Positions 51,424 to 61,137 are shown, counted from the first letter of the stretch. The stretch is DNA of 64,000 nt from Rhynchopus sp. YZ270_cl-10 (GCA_964035575.1 OZ037842.1:310001-374000), one strand, 5' to 3'. The notes: a model not told the origin generated them from the letters alone. Program-made: numbers and translations.

Positions 51424-52416
51424 TCAGAAGTCGATGGCAGAGATGGAGGCCTCAATGCCACACTCGTTCACACCACGTGCGATCTTGAAGAATCCACCGT
51501 CTCCCCACATCTCGTTCCAGGAGTTCTTCACGGTCCAGTACTTCTGGCCGGCCTCAACACCGTATCCCACAATCTCGACGGCGTGTCCACCAAGGTAGGA
51601 TCCGGTGGTGTGCTTGTACACTCCGCTCTTGTAGGTGGGGAAGTCGGAGTACACCTGGAAGGCGGCAGACAGAGGTCCCGACTGGAGGGCCGTCACGATG
51701 TCCTCCTCTCCAGACACGGAGTAGGCCTTGGCACCCTTCACCTTGTCGGCCTCGTACTGGCCACCGTAGTTGGGGGAGCACGACTCGCTGCACGACGGGG
51801 TCGGGTACTCAGAGGTGGGGCAGGCAGGGTACTTCGAGGTGGCGGGCACGTGGTGTGCGCAGGGCGCCAGGGTGTAGGGGCGGCAAGAGTTCTTGTCCTG
51901 GTAGTCTCCTCCGGTCACAACTCCGGTCTTGGTCATCCACTCAAGGGCGGCTCCCGGCTGTCCTCCGTTGCATCCCATGGAGAATCCACATGCGAATCCG
52001 TGGCAGCACGAGGCAGTGTCCTCAGTGCTCATCAGCTTGTCAATTCCCTGGTGGATGCAACGACGGTCCTCGAAGGTCTCGGTGGATCCGAACGCCCAGC
52101 ACGATCCGCACGACGACTGGTCGCGCACGTGGGAGATCACGCTGCAGTTCGACCACTGGGTACGTGCGTCGAAGTCGGTGGGGTTGGCCGAGAGCGGCTT
52201 GCGCTCGATCTTACCCGCCGGGAGGTGGACGTACTTGGGGTGGTCCCTCAGCCATGCGCCGCAGAGGGTCCTGACCTCGTCAGTGCCGTTGAAGCGGGTC
52301 GGGCGCTCGGCCTTCCATCCGCTCTGCACGCTGTTGACCTTCTGGGCGATGGTCTCGAACTCCTCAGCAGAGACTGTGGTGGCCGCAAGGGCCATCAGCA
52401 TCATACCGCGCTGCAT
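51424..52416 (-). CDS. cathepsin B-like cysteine protease
   Basis: Papain-family (C1A) protease, 330 residues, ATG 52416. A signal peptide (about 1-17) and a short propeptide precede the mature enzyme, which starts near residue 80. Catalytic residues are visible: Gln100 in VRDQSSCGSCWAFG, Cys106, His278 in GGHAVEIVGYG and Asn298 in VKNSWNEMWGDGG. The segment PCAHHVPATSKYPAC (about 185-199) is the cathepsin B occluding loop, whose two His give dipeptidyl carboxypeptidase activity. Many paired Cys are conserved. The enzyme works in lysosomes or food vacuoles, or is secreted. Codon third positions are strongly C/G, more than in neighbouring genes, suggesting high expression. The leader ends CCCACCCCACAG 19 bases before the ATG. 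No intron. Confidence 0.97.
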   Translation of the reverse strand: MQRGMMLMALAATTVSAEEFETIAQKVNSVQSGWKAERPTRFNGTDEVRTLCGAWLRDHPKYVHLPAGKIERKPLSANPTDFDARTQWSNCSVISHVRDQSSCGSCWAFGSTETFEDRRCIHQGIDKLMSTEDTASCCHGFACGFSMGCNGGQPGAALEWMTKTGVVTGGDYQDKNSCRPYTLAPCAHHVPATSKYPACPTSEYPTPSCSESCSPNYGGQYEADKVKGAKAYSVSGEEDIVTALQSGPLSAAFQVYSDFPTYKSGVYKHTTGSYLGGHAVEIVGYGVEAGQKYWTVKNSWNEMWGDGGFFKIARGVNECGIEASISAIDF

Positions 52417-52730
52417 TGTTGTTTGGTTGAGTCTGTGGGGTGGGTGTGGTGGGTGTGGTATGGTTTGATAACGGATTTAGAGTGGGGTAACGCCTGGAAC
52501 GGAGTATAGCCCACTGGGTGTGGTCTGGTGTGAATGATGTCCAGTGAGGGTAATTCTTGCGCAGAATATAGCCCTTTGGTGTGGTGTGGCACTTTATCTC
52601 CGTAATACAGATAGACGATGAGTGAGTTGCGGTGCCTTGCACGCACAAAGTACAGGGAAATATGAGGGTGGGTAGTTGTTTTTTGAACACAATTTTGAAG
52701 ACGAGATAAATGAAAGCAGCATTCCACAAA

Positions 52731-52756
52731 AGAGAGAGAGAGAGAGAGAGAGAGAG
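52731..52756. repeat. (AG)n microsatellite
   Basis: Uninterrupted AG run of 13 units in the 5' flank of the cathepsin B gene (a CT tract in the gene's direction). Confidence 0.9.
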
Positions 52757-52829
52757 TAAATAAAAGAAAAACGGCGAGGGTATTGAAGGTGGTCTCGCGT
52801 TTCTCAATCTTTGAAAAGGGAAAAGTTGG

Positions 52830-52862
52830 GAAGATGAGCAGCCTCGCCACCGCGCTGTCACC
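52830..52862 (+). repeat. HpA-type hairpin with a different stem
   Basis: GAAGATGAGCAGCCTCGCCA then CCGCGCTGTCACC. Inner pairing GCAGC opposite GCGCTG with bulges; both arms differ from CTAAGC/GCTTAG. Confidence 0.45.
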
Positions 52863-52930
52863 ATATAAAAAGCTTTACGAAAACAGAAGGGAAAGGAGTG
52901 CGTGTCTTGCACAGAACACCCCTGAAACAA

Positions 52931-53028
52931 AATTTGACTTGAAATGCAAAGACCTATCGTGACAGTGTACCTTTGGTACATGGACCCTAACCATACAGTC
53001 CTGCATCCGTTTCGTGGTTTACATCTGA
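52931..53028 (+). repeat. R2 structured repeat with internal deletion
   Basis: TTTGACTTGAAATGCAAAGA, CCTATCGTGACAGTGTACC, TTTGGTACATGGACCCTAAC, CATACAGTCCTGCATCCG, TTTCGTGGTTTACATCTG. About 520 bases upstream of the cathepsin B ATG. Confidence 0.75.
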
Positions 53029-53052
53029 AAAAAAACAGAATAGAAAACTTGA

Positions 53053-53082
53053 AAAGATGACTGGTACCTCTCGTGCACAGAG
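53053..53082 (+). repeat. HpB-like hairpin
   Basis: AAGATGACTGGTAC, core CTCTCGTG, CACAGAGATG. The core motif is kept but the stem is short. Confidence 0.4.
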
Positions 53083-53089
53083 ATGAACA

Positions 53090-53555
53090 AAACCATGAGA
53101 CAACGCGTGAATGGGGTTCTCACGTGGTTTGGAACACAACAAAACGAAAAAAAAAGGAAAAAGAAAAGAACAAAAAGCAACCACAACACTGAAACAGTCT
53201 CGCTATATTAACCAGGAAGGACATTTCGTTTTGTTTTTTTTTTGTTTTTTTGCGAAGGTTTCCTGACGCATTGCATTTTGAGTTCACCAAACCTAAAGGC
53301 AAAAACACCATTGCTGCATTCAGGTCCACAAAAAGGAAGCGTTGCCACACATAAACCACACATGGACAACTTTCCCCAGGAATTTACCCAAAAATGTTCA
53401 AAACATCCTCTGGGTTTCGCTTTTTATCCAACCAATGTTTTAATAATAGCAAGACAATTTCTTTTAACACAATTCTCCTTTTCGAGCACATTACACAACC
53501 CCCAAGCAAAGGTGCGACAAAGCAACCATAAGCGCGGGAACTTCTCTTAACTACC
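53090..53555. other. intergenic stretch, no feature recognised
   Basis: AT-rich sequence between the cathepsin B upstream repeats and the 3' end of the alpha-galactosidase gene, with no coding signal. Confidence 0.5.
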
Positions 53556-53561
53556 AACCGT

Positions 53562-54914
53562 TCACATCACCCTGTAGAAGACAGACTCATGCGGCCTGAG
53601 AGTGGACGGCACCTGGGTGGTGTGCTGGGAGGACTCCTTCGTCCAGATGTTCTTCAGGGTGTACGCATCTTTTCCAAGGCCGAGGTCTGAGAACGCTGTT
53701 GCCACAGTCGCATTGGTCTCCCCCATGTTGAACACCGCAAATGCTTTGTCCCCTGAAGCAAGCTCTGCCAGCCACGTCGCAACACATGGCAATCCTGTTG
53801 CATTGGCCACGATATTGCATGACCCAGTCGTCTCTCCTTTGCAGGTGCAGTTCCCTTCGTATTTGATGACGCGGTTGTGCACGCCGTGGTCGTGAAATTC
53901 AAGCGCATCAGTGTTGGTCGTGTATGAGAGGGTGATGTTGTCAGCGGGAAGGTGTCCAGCCTCCATAAGGGGGGACCGTGCGATCATCCAGAGCGTGGCA
54001 ATGGTTTGGCTTCTGTCGTACTTTTCTGCCCCGGAGTTCCAGTTGTCCTTGGCGAGAGACATCATGTCGAGGTCTGGGTATGTGTTCTTATATCCGTTGA
54101 GGTTTGCCGCAGAGAAGTTGCCGGCAATGAAGAGCGACTGCTGCACGCCACCCCAGCCACCCCATCCGCCGTGGAAATCGGTTGTAACACGGTACATCCC
54201 ACACATCTCATTGTCGGCAGCCCATTTGCCATCATCAGGGTGGTTCTGCCCTCCCGGAGAGTACGACAACACCACCGAACGGTCCACATTGCGCACTGCA
54301 TTCGAGAACAGCTCCATCTCCCCATAGTAGCATCCACCACTTGAACACATCATGCAATCACATTTGATGAAGTCGACACCATACGCATTCATTTGGTCCA
54401 CCCTCGATTGGTAGTACGCAGCAGCTCCAGGGTGGGAGGCGTTGATGCCAAGCCATGCGCTTGCCCAGTGGCAGGACCCATTCGCAGCGCCTCCAGTTCT
54501 GTTCTGGTCAACCATCTCAGCAAGGGTGTAGTTCGTTCCCTTGACCGTAGGGGACGGGGTGCGTCCGGCCACATCCTCAAGCACGCCACGGATCGCATAG
54601 AGCCCCATCTTCAGACCCATAGCATGGATCTCATCGACCATCCCTTTGAAGTCTGGGTAGCGCGCAGGGTCCGCGATGGGGACACCGTTCACATCGTACA
54701 CCGTGGACCACCCTGAGTCCATCGTGAACGTATCGTACCCATGCGCCAAGTAGTCATCCGCAAACTGCTTGGCCAAAGCAATAACCTTCGTCTGGTTCAG
54801 TCCGCTCCCTTTGTAATGATCGAATGAGTTGAACCCCTTTGGGGGGGTATCAGGAAACACCATCACACCAGACACCAGGGCAGGAACACATAACAGAGAA
54901 AGTGTACGAAGCAT
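53562..54914 (-). CDS. alpha-galactosidase-like glycoside hydrolase (GH27 type)
   Basis: 450 residues from ATG 54914 with a signal peptide (about 1-16). It hydrolyses terminal alpha-galactose from oligosaccharides. GFNSFDHY (27-34) stands where the family has GWNSW, and DTFTMDSGW (61-69) carries the conserved substrate-binding Asp. The catalytic nucleophile is Asp186 in GVDFIKCDCM. Asp246 in YRVTTDF fits the acid/base position. LWMIARSPLMEAGHL (about 305-320) matches the end of the barrel. A C-terminal beta domain follows from about 345. Many NxT/NxS sites. The leader ends CTCACAACCAG shortly before the ATG. No intron. Likely secreted or lysosomal, digesting plant or algal galactans. Another GH27 specificity is possible. 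Confidence 0.92.
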   Translation of the reverse strand: MLRTLSLLCVPALVSGVMVFPDTPPKGFNSFDHYKGSGLNQTKVIALAKQFADDYLAHGYDTFTMDSGWSTVYDVNGVPIADPARYPDFKGMVDEIHAMGLKMGLYAIRGVLEDVAGRTPSPTVKGTNYTLAEMVDQNRTGGAANGSCHWASAWLGINASHPGAAAYYQSRVDQMNAYGVDFIKCDCMMCSSGGCYYGEMELFSNAVRNVDRSVVLSYSPGGQNHPDDGKWAADNEMCGMYRVTTDFHGGWGGWGGVQQSLFIAGNFSAANLNGYKNTYPDLDMMSLAKDNWNSGAEKYDRSQTIATLWMIARSPLMEAGHLPADNITLSYTTNTDALEFHDHGVHNRVIKYEGNCTCKGETTGSCNIVANATGLPCVATWLAELASGDKAFAVFNMGETNATVATAFSDLGLGKDAYTLKNIWTKESSQHTTQVPSTLRPHESVFYRVM

Positions 54915-55055
54915 TTTTTCGCTTTTTAAAATCTGGTTGTGAGGAGATAGTAGAGGTAGTAAGTAAGGGGGGGGAGTTGTGTTGGTGTGGGGGGGAAAAA
55001 GGTCGCATTTTTCTTTGTAAATCAGAATCTAGAATTAGGGTAGGTGTAGGGGGGG

Positions 55056-56504
55056 CTACTCCTCGTCGTGTCTGTGGGTCTTCTTCTTCTTCTTCCGCTT
55101 CCGCTTCTTCTTCGTTGGTGCTGGCGTCTCCTCTGTCTCGTCTGACTCGCTTTCTCCGTCTTCTGTATATGGCTTGACTGTACTCCGCATTTTTTGCTTC
55201 GCATTTTCGACAAAAAAATTTTCATATCCAGGCTTTGAGAGCGACGTGCCTTGAGGTGGCTTCCAGTTGATATTGAAGTCAATTTCACACTCATTTTGTA
55301 TTGAGTTGATGTTCCCGTCTGCACAAAACGGAGGTTTCGCGACAAAAGGACTGAACTCGATAAGACCGAACCTCCACCCTCCATTCGCCTTGCCCAATGC
55401 GTAGTTCCGCTCTTGGTCGGTTGTCTTCCAATATGAATCTTTGCCATCCTTTTTTTTAAGATGTGAATAATCATGCTTCTGATGAATTGCGGTTAACATA
55501 TGCGAAATATCCACCACCGGCCCCCCTGAAGTAATAGCCTTATGTACCAACCAATTATCATATGCGGGACGACCAATCCGGAATGCCGGAAATTTTTGCA
55601 AATCAACGAAAAAATCGTGAGAAAATAAAAAGAAGTCCTCTGCGTCAGTCCGATCCGTCGCACCAGGCCCTTCCAGTTTTCCCCGATAACCCCCTTCCGC
55701 CGATACCAACGTTGATTCACCCCAATTTGCAGACAAAATCTTCCCTTCAACCTCAATAGTCTTCCGATGCCCTACCGCAAAGAACTTCGTAAATTTTTTC
55801 CGCAATACATCGACACTTTGTCCGAGCTGGTGAGGAGGGAGGATGATGTCTCCATTTATGAACATAATTGAGACAAAAGGGGTGCCCGATGCTATCAGAG
55901 AATCTGCGCGGAGTGCGAGAATTGCCATCATTGACGATAGTAAAGGGATTTTAGAGCCTTTTGAAACAACGAAAATGTCTTCAGATTCACTGCCTTCTTC
56001 CACTCCGTTACGGTGTATAGTGAGCTGTGTGGGATCGATGTTGGATACGTCAAAAGTATCGTCCTCTGAAGCAAATATATGCACCTCCACATCCCTGTTG
56101 AGTGTCCATGAACGAATGGCATTCCATTGAGCGTCGCAGATCTTGGTTGAATCGGTGCAACTCTTTAGTGACGTTGCTACAATAATTGAATGTGGCGTTG
56201 TCTGCACTGCTTTCTTCGGCTTTTTTTTCTTGGGTGGATTCGTTTCCTCCTTGACCTCTTTATGCACGCTTAATTCAAACGAAAACAACTCCGCCTCATC
56301 TGCTTCAATAGCACGCAACCGCCTTGCAATACCCTTTGCTCTATTCTGCGTATCCTTCTCAACAGCCTTCTGTGAAGTGAGAAGCTGCGAGCCTGCAGAA
56401 TACGTCTTCCGCATCGACACAAAGGCAACAGGCCACGACACCAACGCAACCATCATAGGCACTGCAAGCAAAACCAACGCACGTTGTAGCCGTGCATGGT
56501 TCAT
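55056..56504 (-). CDS. type II membrane glycosyltransferase-like protein
   Basis: 482 residues from ATG 56504. A single hydrophobic anchor (about 9-30) lies after a short cytoplasmic tail, followed by a Lys-rich stem and a luminal domain, the usual Golgi glycosyltransferase layout. Residues about 105-390 show HSIIVATSLKSC, RDVEVHIFASEDD, SIMFINGDIIL (a DxD-like metal site), FFAVGHRKTI, EDFFLFSHDFF, RIGRPAYDNWLVHKA and IHQKHDYSHL. This order is that of a GT-A-like family seen in plants and protists. The C-terminus is an unusual run of Lys/Arg and Glu/Asp. Donor and acceptor are unknown. The gene ends about 140 bases before the alpha-galactosidase start. Confidence 0.8.
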   Translation of the reverse strand: MNHARLQRALVLLAVPMMVALVSWPVAFVSMRKTYSAGSQLLTSQKAVEKDTQNRAKGIARRLRAIEADEAELFSFELSVHKEVKEETNPPKKKKPKKAVQTTPHSIIVATSLKSCTDSTKICDAQWNAIRSWTLNRDVEVHIFASEDDTFDVSNIDPTQLTIHRNGVEEGSESEDIFVVSKGSKIPLLSSMMAILALRADSLIASGTPFVSIMFINGDIILPPHQLGQSVDVLRKKFTKFFAVGHRKTIEVEGKILSANWGESTLVSAEGGYRGKLEGPGATDRTDAEDFFLFSHDFFVDLQKFPAFRIGRPAYDNWLVHKAITSGGPVVDISHMLTAIHQKHDYSHLKKKDGKDSYWKTTDQERNYALGKANGGWRFGLIEFSPFVAKPPFCADGNINSIQNECEIDFNINWKPPQGTSLSKPGYENFFVENAKQKMRSTVKPYTEDGESESDETEETPAPTKKKRKRKKKKKTHRHDEE

Positions 56505-56629
56505 CGAACCCCCTTTCCCTGTGTAATACACCCCCTTGGTTTGAGAATGGGTTTAGGAGAGAAAAAGAGAGAAAGTGCTTCAGCAGGCACCGGGTTACAA
56601 AACCCCCAGAGAGCACTTTATTGGCATGG

Positions 56630-56890
56630 TTATGAAGGAGGGTGTATGTAGAGGTACAGTGTAATATTGGTGGAACGGTAGGGCGTTTTTAGGCCATCTA
56701 TGATCGTCACCGTGAGACACGTAACAGGCTGTGACAGCTTCTGAGTGCCTGTGAGAGTCTGTGAGAGTCTGTGAGAGCCTACTGAAGAGCTAGTGAAAAA
56801 ATCTCTCCCCGTCCACAGATGGCCCAGTTTTTTAAGCGTTCCAACAGTATTGTGTTCTAACATTTCCACATTAACGGTGGTCATTGCCAT
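56630..56890 (-). CDS. doubtful small open frame between two genes
   Basis: 86 residues from ATG 56890 (MAMTTVNVEMLEHNTVG...), not recognised. It contains a short decamer repeat (GTGAGAGTCT three times at about 56750-56784) giving the peptide LSQTL-type repeats. It could be an exon, a small protein or chance. It lies upstream of the glycosyltransferase-like gene and downstream of the ankyrin gene. Confidence 0.25.
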   Translation of the reverse strand: MAMTTVNVEMLEHNTVGTLKKLGHLWTGRDFFTSSSVGSHRLSQTLTGTQKLSQPVTCLTVTIIDGLKTPYRSTNITLYLYIHPPS

Positions 56891-57416
56891 CCGGGAGGGG
56901 GGGTAGCGTATCACGTAAGGAAGACAGAAAGAGAAAGGTATCTTTTTTTTTGAAACAATGTGGACAGAAGTTGATGGGGTGAAAGGGGAGATTTCAGTGG
57001 GTTAAAAATAAAAATAGTTACAAAAAGAGCCTTGCAGGCAGGGTGCGTGCAGTTGTGCTGGGGGGAGGGAGGGGATGCGGGGATGTGATCTAAATAAATC
57101 TTTTACACAAAAATCAATTTCTAAAATAAAGGGCGATACACGAACAAGAGTTTTTTTTTTTTTTATGGCTTTTTTTTCAATAATCTGTTGACTGTAGCCG
57201 CCATTCAAACAGTCTTCACTATCATTTTGATTTTTTGAGGGGGAATCCTTTTATAAAAAAACGTAACAAAAAGGGGCGACAAAACAGCACGAATAATTCG
57301 TCATTTTCCCCCCCCTCCGACAATCACCCAAATCGGGTTCTGTACTCTACTCTCTACGACCGATTCTTCCCCCAATTTTTCCATTTTATTTTTTTTAAAA
57401 TTCACACAAATCTTCC

Positions 57417-59984
57417 TCAAACTCTCCGCAAGGACGCGAGCAGGTCGTTTGGAAACTTCAATTGTCTCCTTGTTGCTTCTCTTGGCTCTTTGGGGCGAGT
57501 AGTGTTGATCCCGACAGCCCCACCCTTTCGTAACATAGTTGTTGACTCTCTGCGCACAAGAGAAGGCGACGTTGCTGCAAGCACGATCCCTTCACAGGCT
57601 GACATCGCCTTAGAAGCACAGTTCTGCCACTGCACGCTCACACCCCCGCCCTCCAGACGTATCCTCGACTCCCTTAATACCGACACCGCACCCCACTGCT
57701 TTGTTTCTAGCGCATGATCCTCTGGTGTTTTCCCATCACAATCCTTTAGAGATACTGGCGTCCCTTTTGATACAAGATATCTTAAGCAGTCGCATTTTCC
57801 TTGGCGAGCCGCCCAATGAACTGCAAGCTTATCTTTGAAGTCCGGAATGTCAACACGAAGGTTTTTTACTTCAACGAGAAAGCGAAGGGTGGAGAGGTAG
57901 CCGTTGTATGCAGCCCATTGTACCATGCCGTGGCCTTCACTGTCGAGACCGTCGAAGGGGCAGTTTTTGACAGAGGAATGAAAGAATTGGAGAATATCGT
58001 TTTTGCCGTTTACCGCAGCATGAAAAAGAGCGGTGCATCCATCTGCATCACGGATTTGGTGATTAGCTCCTTGTTGGAGAAGGAGACGTACAATACGGAG
58101 TTGGCCTCCAATCGCTGCCCACATCAAAGGTGTTCTTCCCTTAGGGTCCGGCGCGTCGACGCATGCTCCTGCAGAAATTATGTATTCCGCAACCAAAGCC
58201 TCTCCGGTAACAGCAGCACGGTGAAGAGGAGTGGCCTCACCCTGTATGCCGTTCGGCGCAGCTGCCACACCGCATTCAGAAGGGGGTAGCGAAATGGAGT
58301 CGGAGCGTGCTTCGACGTTCGGAGGGGGGAGGGAGAGAAACAACGCCTCTGTTTGCTTCTCGGCAGGGTCTTCGTCGCGTTCAATGACGTCTAGTATATT
58401 AGCTTTGTGGGCAGCTCTGGGAGTCGCTTGGGTCACAATGTGACAAAATGTTGGTCCATTTGGCGTTTCGAGAGATGATTCTGAAGTGGATGTAGATGTG
58501 GGATCGATGGAGAGGGTTGTGGCTGTTGTGGTTGTTGTGGTTGTTGTGGTTGTTGCGGCGATGTGCATGCTAGAAGAATCAACAGAAACAGCCTGCTCTG
58601 AGATCGCATCGCACTGTGGGTCTTCCACTGTAGCGCTTCGAGAATCAATTTCGGTTTCAGATTGGGTCATAACATCTTCGTGGTTCATGAGAAGCAACGC
58701 CATGTTTGATGTGAAGTTGTGGATGATTGGTGTCTCTTCTTCGTCGGGAATTTCTTTGCTTTCTTCTGTGGGTTCGGAGGTCTCTGCAGGCTCGGCAGGC
58801 ACTGCAGGAATCTCAGAAACGCTGTCAACAGGGCGATCTACCGAGCAATCCTCTTCCTCTTCACCTTCACGAACTAACGCATCCTGCACTTCACGGAGCA
58901 ATGCAAGGCTTGTCGCCTTTCGATTTGACACCAACGACATAAACGCGGAGACCCCTTCGGGGTATGCTTCTTCTCCGTTTTGCTCTGCTTCTGAGATGCT
59001 TCCGTCAGAGGCAGTCAGACTGCCACGTCGAGAGGATACAACCGACGCAGAATGTTTTGTTACAACTGTTGAAACGGTGACCCTCTTTTTCCCTTTGGAA
59101 GATGATGATGACGACGACGCAGATGAAATGGCTGTCTCCTCGCAGACCCCGGTCATGCACGCAGTCACCGCGCTTTTTGTCGAAAGCGGCACCGAAGCAG
59201 AATTCGCCACCAAATGGCTTGGCCACATATGAACGACCATCCCCCCCGCTACCCCCAGCGATCCGCACACATCATCATGAGTAGGCTGTGTAGGCTGCCT
59301 TCCGGTCTCATCCCCAAAGGAGAGAGCCTCCGGGACGACCCCCCATCTCGCAGCTATCCCTTTTTTAACCTGCCCAACGCTCGCTTTCCACCATTCTGCG
59401 GGTAATGTGACGTCCGGTCTGCACGATGTTCCGTCCTTTACTGTGATAACAGTACCGCTAGCTTGGGTGTGACGGACAATGAGTTGTTGTAGAAATGTGG
59501 TGCACTGTACATCCCCTGCACGGCGGGATTTGAGGAGAGGGGTCAACCCATCAGCGTCAAGCGAGAGGGGGTCTGCGCCTGCATCGGAGAGCGCTTGGAG
59601 GACGGCGATGTGGCCTTTGGTGGCGGCAGCGGAGAAGGGTGTTTCGTCCTCACTGTCTGCAATGTCTACTGAGGCGTTTGCAGCGAGAAGGACACGAACG
59701 CCTTCAACACACCCCGCAAGCGCGGCTATGAATAGGGCTGTCTGCCCATCGTCGTCCCGAATGTCAGGGTCCGCTCCTGCCTGTAACAGAGCAGCAGCCG
59801 CATCAGTGTGTTGGTTCCACACCGCCCAGGCAAGAGGTGTCATGCCATTCCGATCGGCGCGGTCGATAACACCAAGAGCGACAGCACGTCCAGCCTCGGC
59901 ATGGATGTTGCGCATGTCGCCCTCCTTAGAAGAACGAACCAAACGGGAAACTACCTCATCTGAGCCAGCTTCCTCAAGACTCAT
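57417..59984 (-). CDS. ankyrin-repeat protein with ubiquitin-like segment
   Basis: 855 residues from ATG 59984. The frame is open further upstream, but that part reads through an R2 repeat and a T-tract, so it was excluded. Two ankyrin blocks are clear. About 20-165 has units such as GMTPLAWAVWNQHTDAAAAL and GQTALFIAALAGCVEGVRVL. About 585-770 has GRTPLMWAAIGGQLRIVRLL, GCTALFHAAVNGKNDILQFF and LAVHWAARQGKCDCLRYLV. Between them, about 180-265 looks like a ubiquitin-like fold (TVITVKDGTSCRPDVTLP). A Ser/Thr/Glu-rich disordered linker with a poly-Thr run follows. The C-terminal ankyrin units resemble those of DHHC palmitoyltransferases, but no DHHC domain follows. Role unknown: a scaffold or adaptor. 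Confidence 0.87.
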   Translation of the reverse strand: MSLEEAGSDEVVSRLVRSSKEGDMRNIHAEAGRAVALGVIDRADRNGMTPLAWAVWNQHTDAAAALLQAGADPDIRDDDGQTALFIAALAGCVEGVRVLLAANASVDIADSEDETPFSAAATKGHIAVLQALSDAGADPLSLDADGLTPLLKSRRAGDVQCTTFLQQLIVRHTQASGTVITVKDGTSCRPDVTLPAEWWKASVGQVKKGIAARWGVVPEALSFGDETGRQPTQPTHDDVCGSLGVAGGMVVHMWPSHLVANSASVPLSTKSAVTACMTGVCEETAISSASSSSSSSKGKKRVTVSTVVTKHSASVVSSRRGSLTASDGSISEAEQNGEEAYPEGVSAFMSLVSNRKATSLALLREVQDALVREGEEEEDCSVDRPVDSVSEIPAVPAEPAETSEPTEESKEIPDEEETPIIHNFTSNMALLLMNHEDVMTQSETEIDSRSATVEDPQCDAISEQAVSVDSSSMHIAATTTTTTTTTTATTLSIDPTSTSTSESSLETPNGPTFCHIVTQATPRAAHKANILDVIERDEDPAEKQTEALFLSLPPPNVEARSDSISLPPSECGVAAAPNGIQGEATPLHRAAVTGEALVAEYIISAGACVDAPDPKGRTPLMWAAIGGQLRIVRLLLQQGANHQIRDADGCTALFHAAVNGKNDILQFFHSSVKNCPFDGLDSEGHGMVQWAAYNGYLSTLRFLVEVKNLRVDIPDFKDKLAVHWAARQGKCDCLRYLVSKGTPVSLKDCDGKTPEDHALETKQWGAVSVLRESRIRLEGGGVSVQWQNCASKAMSACEGIVLAATSPSLVRRESTTMLRKGGAVGINTTRPKEPREATRRQLKFPNDLLASLRRV

Positions 59985-60061
59985 TTTTTGGAGGGAGCAC
60001 CTTGTAGGATGCGTTGAAAAAAAAAAATCTGAGGGATGTTGTGGAGTAGAGGGGCTAAAAA

Positions 60062-60147
60062 AAGTTTGAAATGCAAATACCTTGGTAGTCCCGGGGGGTG
60101 GACACTCAACCATGCAGTGCTACATCCATTTCGTGGTTTACATCAAA
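60062..60147 (+). repeat. R2 structured repeat in the 5' flank of the ankyrin gene
   Basis: GTTTGAAATGCAAATACCTT, GGTAGTCCCGGGGGGTGGAC, ACTCAACCATGCAGTGCTAC, ATCCATTTCGTGGTTTACAT. The CTCTCGT block is deleted. The gene's ATG is 78 bases away and a TTTTTTTAG lies between. Confidence 0.75.
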
Positions 60148-60800
60148 GAGAAGTTGGAAAAGTCCATTTTATTTTCGTTTAAAACACCATGTGGATTGGG
60201 GGATGGGGTTAAAAACAAAAAGAGCATTTTGCGAGAGAGCGTCACTCTATTTTAGCATAGGTCGTTGAGGGGGGGGAGAAAATGCTTCATGAGGTGTGGG
60301 GGGTATTTTGTTGAAGGAAAAAAATAAATGTTGTAACGGACGCAAGCCACACACGGTGCTTACTGTAGCCACCTTGGGAGAAAAAAAAAATAAACAGCTT
60401 GGTTGCATTTTTTTTTTTTTTTTTGTGCAGACACTCTAAGGAATATAGCATACGGTGTGATCCGGGGTATCGGAAAATACAATTTTTTCATTTTTCAATT
60501 CACTCTTCATAGCTATAGACTATGAAAAAGTTGTGAATTTTTCGTGAAAACTTTTGTGAAGAGTTGTAAAATACGACCCAGAACAACACACCAACATACT
60601 ATGATGTGCGCTTTACGTAGTATCCAGAAGATCATACCTCAGATAGGAAAACCAAACCCCCCTTGTTCTAAGATTGTAGATAAAAATAACATTTCCTAAA
60701 ATAAGACGATTGGAGATTTTGGGAAAATCCCTTCTTTGGTTAAGATATTCTGTATACCATGGCTTTAAAAGAGAAAAAAGATAAAAGAGAAAAAGGTTGG

Positions 60801-60838
60801 TAAGATGAACCCGAGCCTTATTCGCTTTTGTCATCTAC
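60801..60838 (+). repeat. HpA hairpin, diverged copy
   Basis: GTTGGTAAGATGAACCCGAGC, loop CTTATTC, GCTTTTGTCATCTAC. Border and GATGA/TCATC kept. Confidence 0.5.
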
Positions 60839-61080
60839 TTTAACCAAGGTGTGGTAGAATGGCGATTGGCCAATCCCTTCCGTTTTCCTTGGAATAGAAA
60901 GAGGGGTACATCCCCCTTTCGAAAATTTGCATTGCAACCCAAAAAAACCGCTCTTTTTACTGTTTTATGCGACCGAATTGCTCTGAATATGAGCAACGGA
61001 TGTTTAGATCCCAAAAACTCCCAAAAAAAACATTTTCTTTATTGCAATAGCACAAAAAAAAATAAAAAAAAAATTGGAAG

Positions 61081-61137
61081 GTGGAGATTGCACAAACTGT
61101 GGCAACACAACTGAGGCAACTACACTAGTCCAACAAT
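61081..61137 (-). repeat. R6 repeat, inverted copy
   Basis: GTGGAGATTGCACAAACTGT, GGCAACACAACTGAGGCAAC, TACACTAGTCCAACAAT: the inverse of 15764-15826 with a few changes. Confidence 0.8.

Noticed and set aside
51583-52509. 308-codon plus-strand frame over cathepsin B
   Set aside because: GC-rich shadow of the protease gene, with no recognisable domain.
57417-59984. Ankyrin protein as a DHHC palmitoyltransferase
   Set aside because: The ankyrin units are similar, but there is no DHHC motif or membrane span in the frame.
60000-60113. N-terminal extension of the ankyrin protein
   Set aside because: It reads through a T-tract and an R2 repeat; the ATG at 59984 is the first sensible start.
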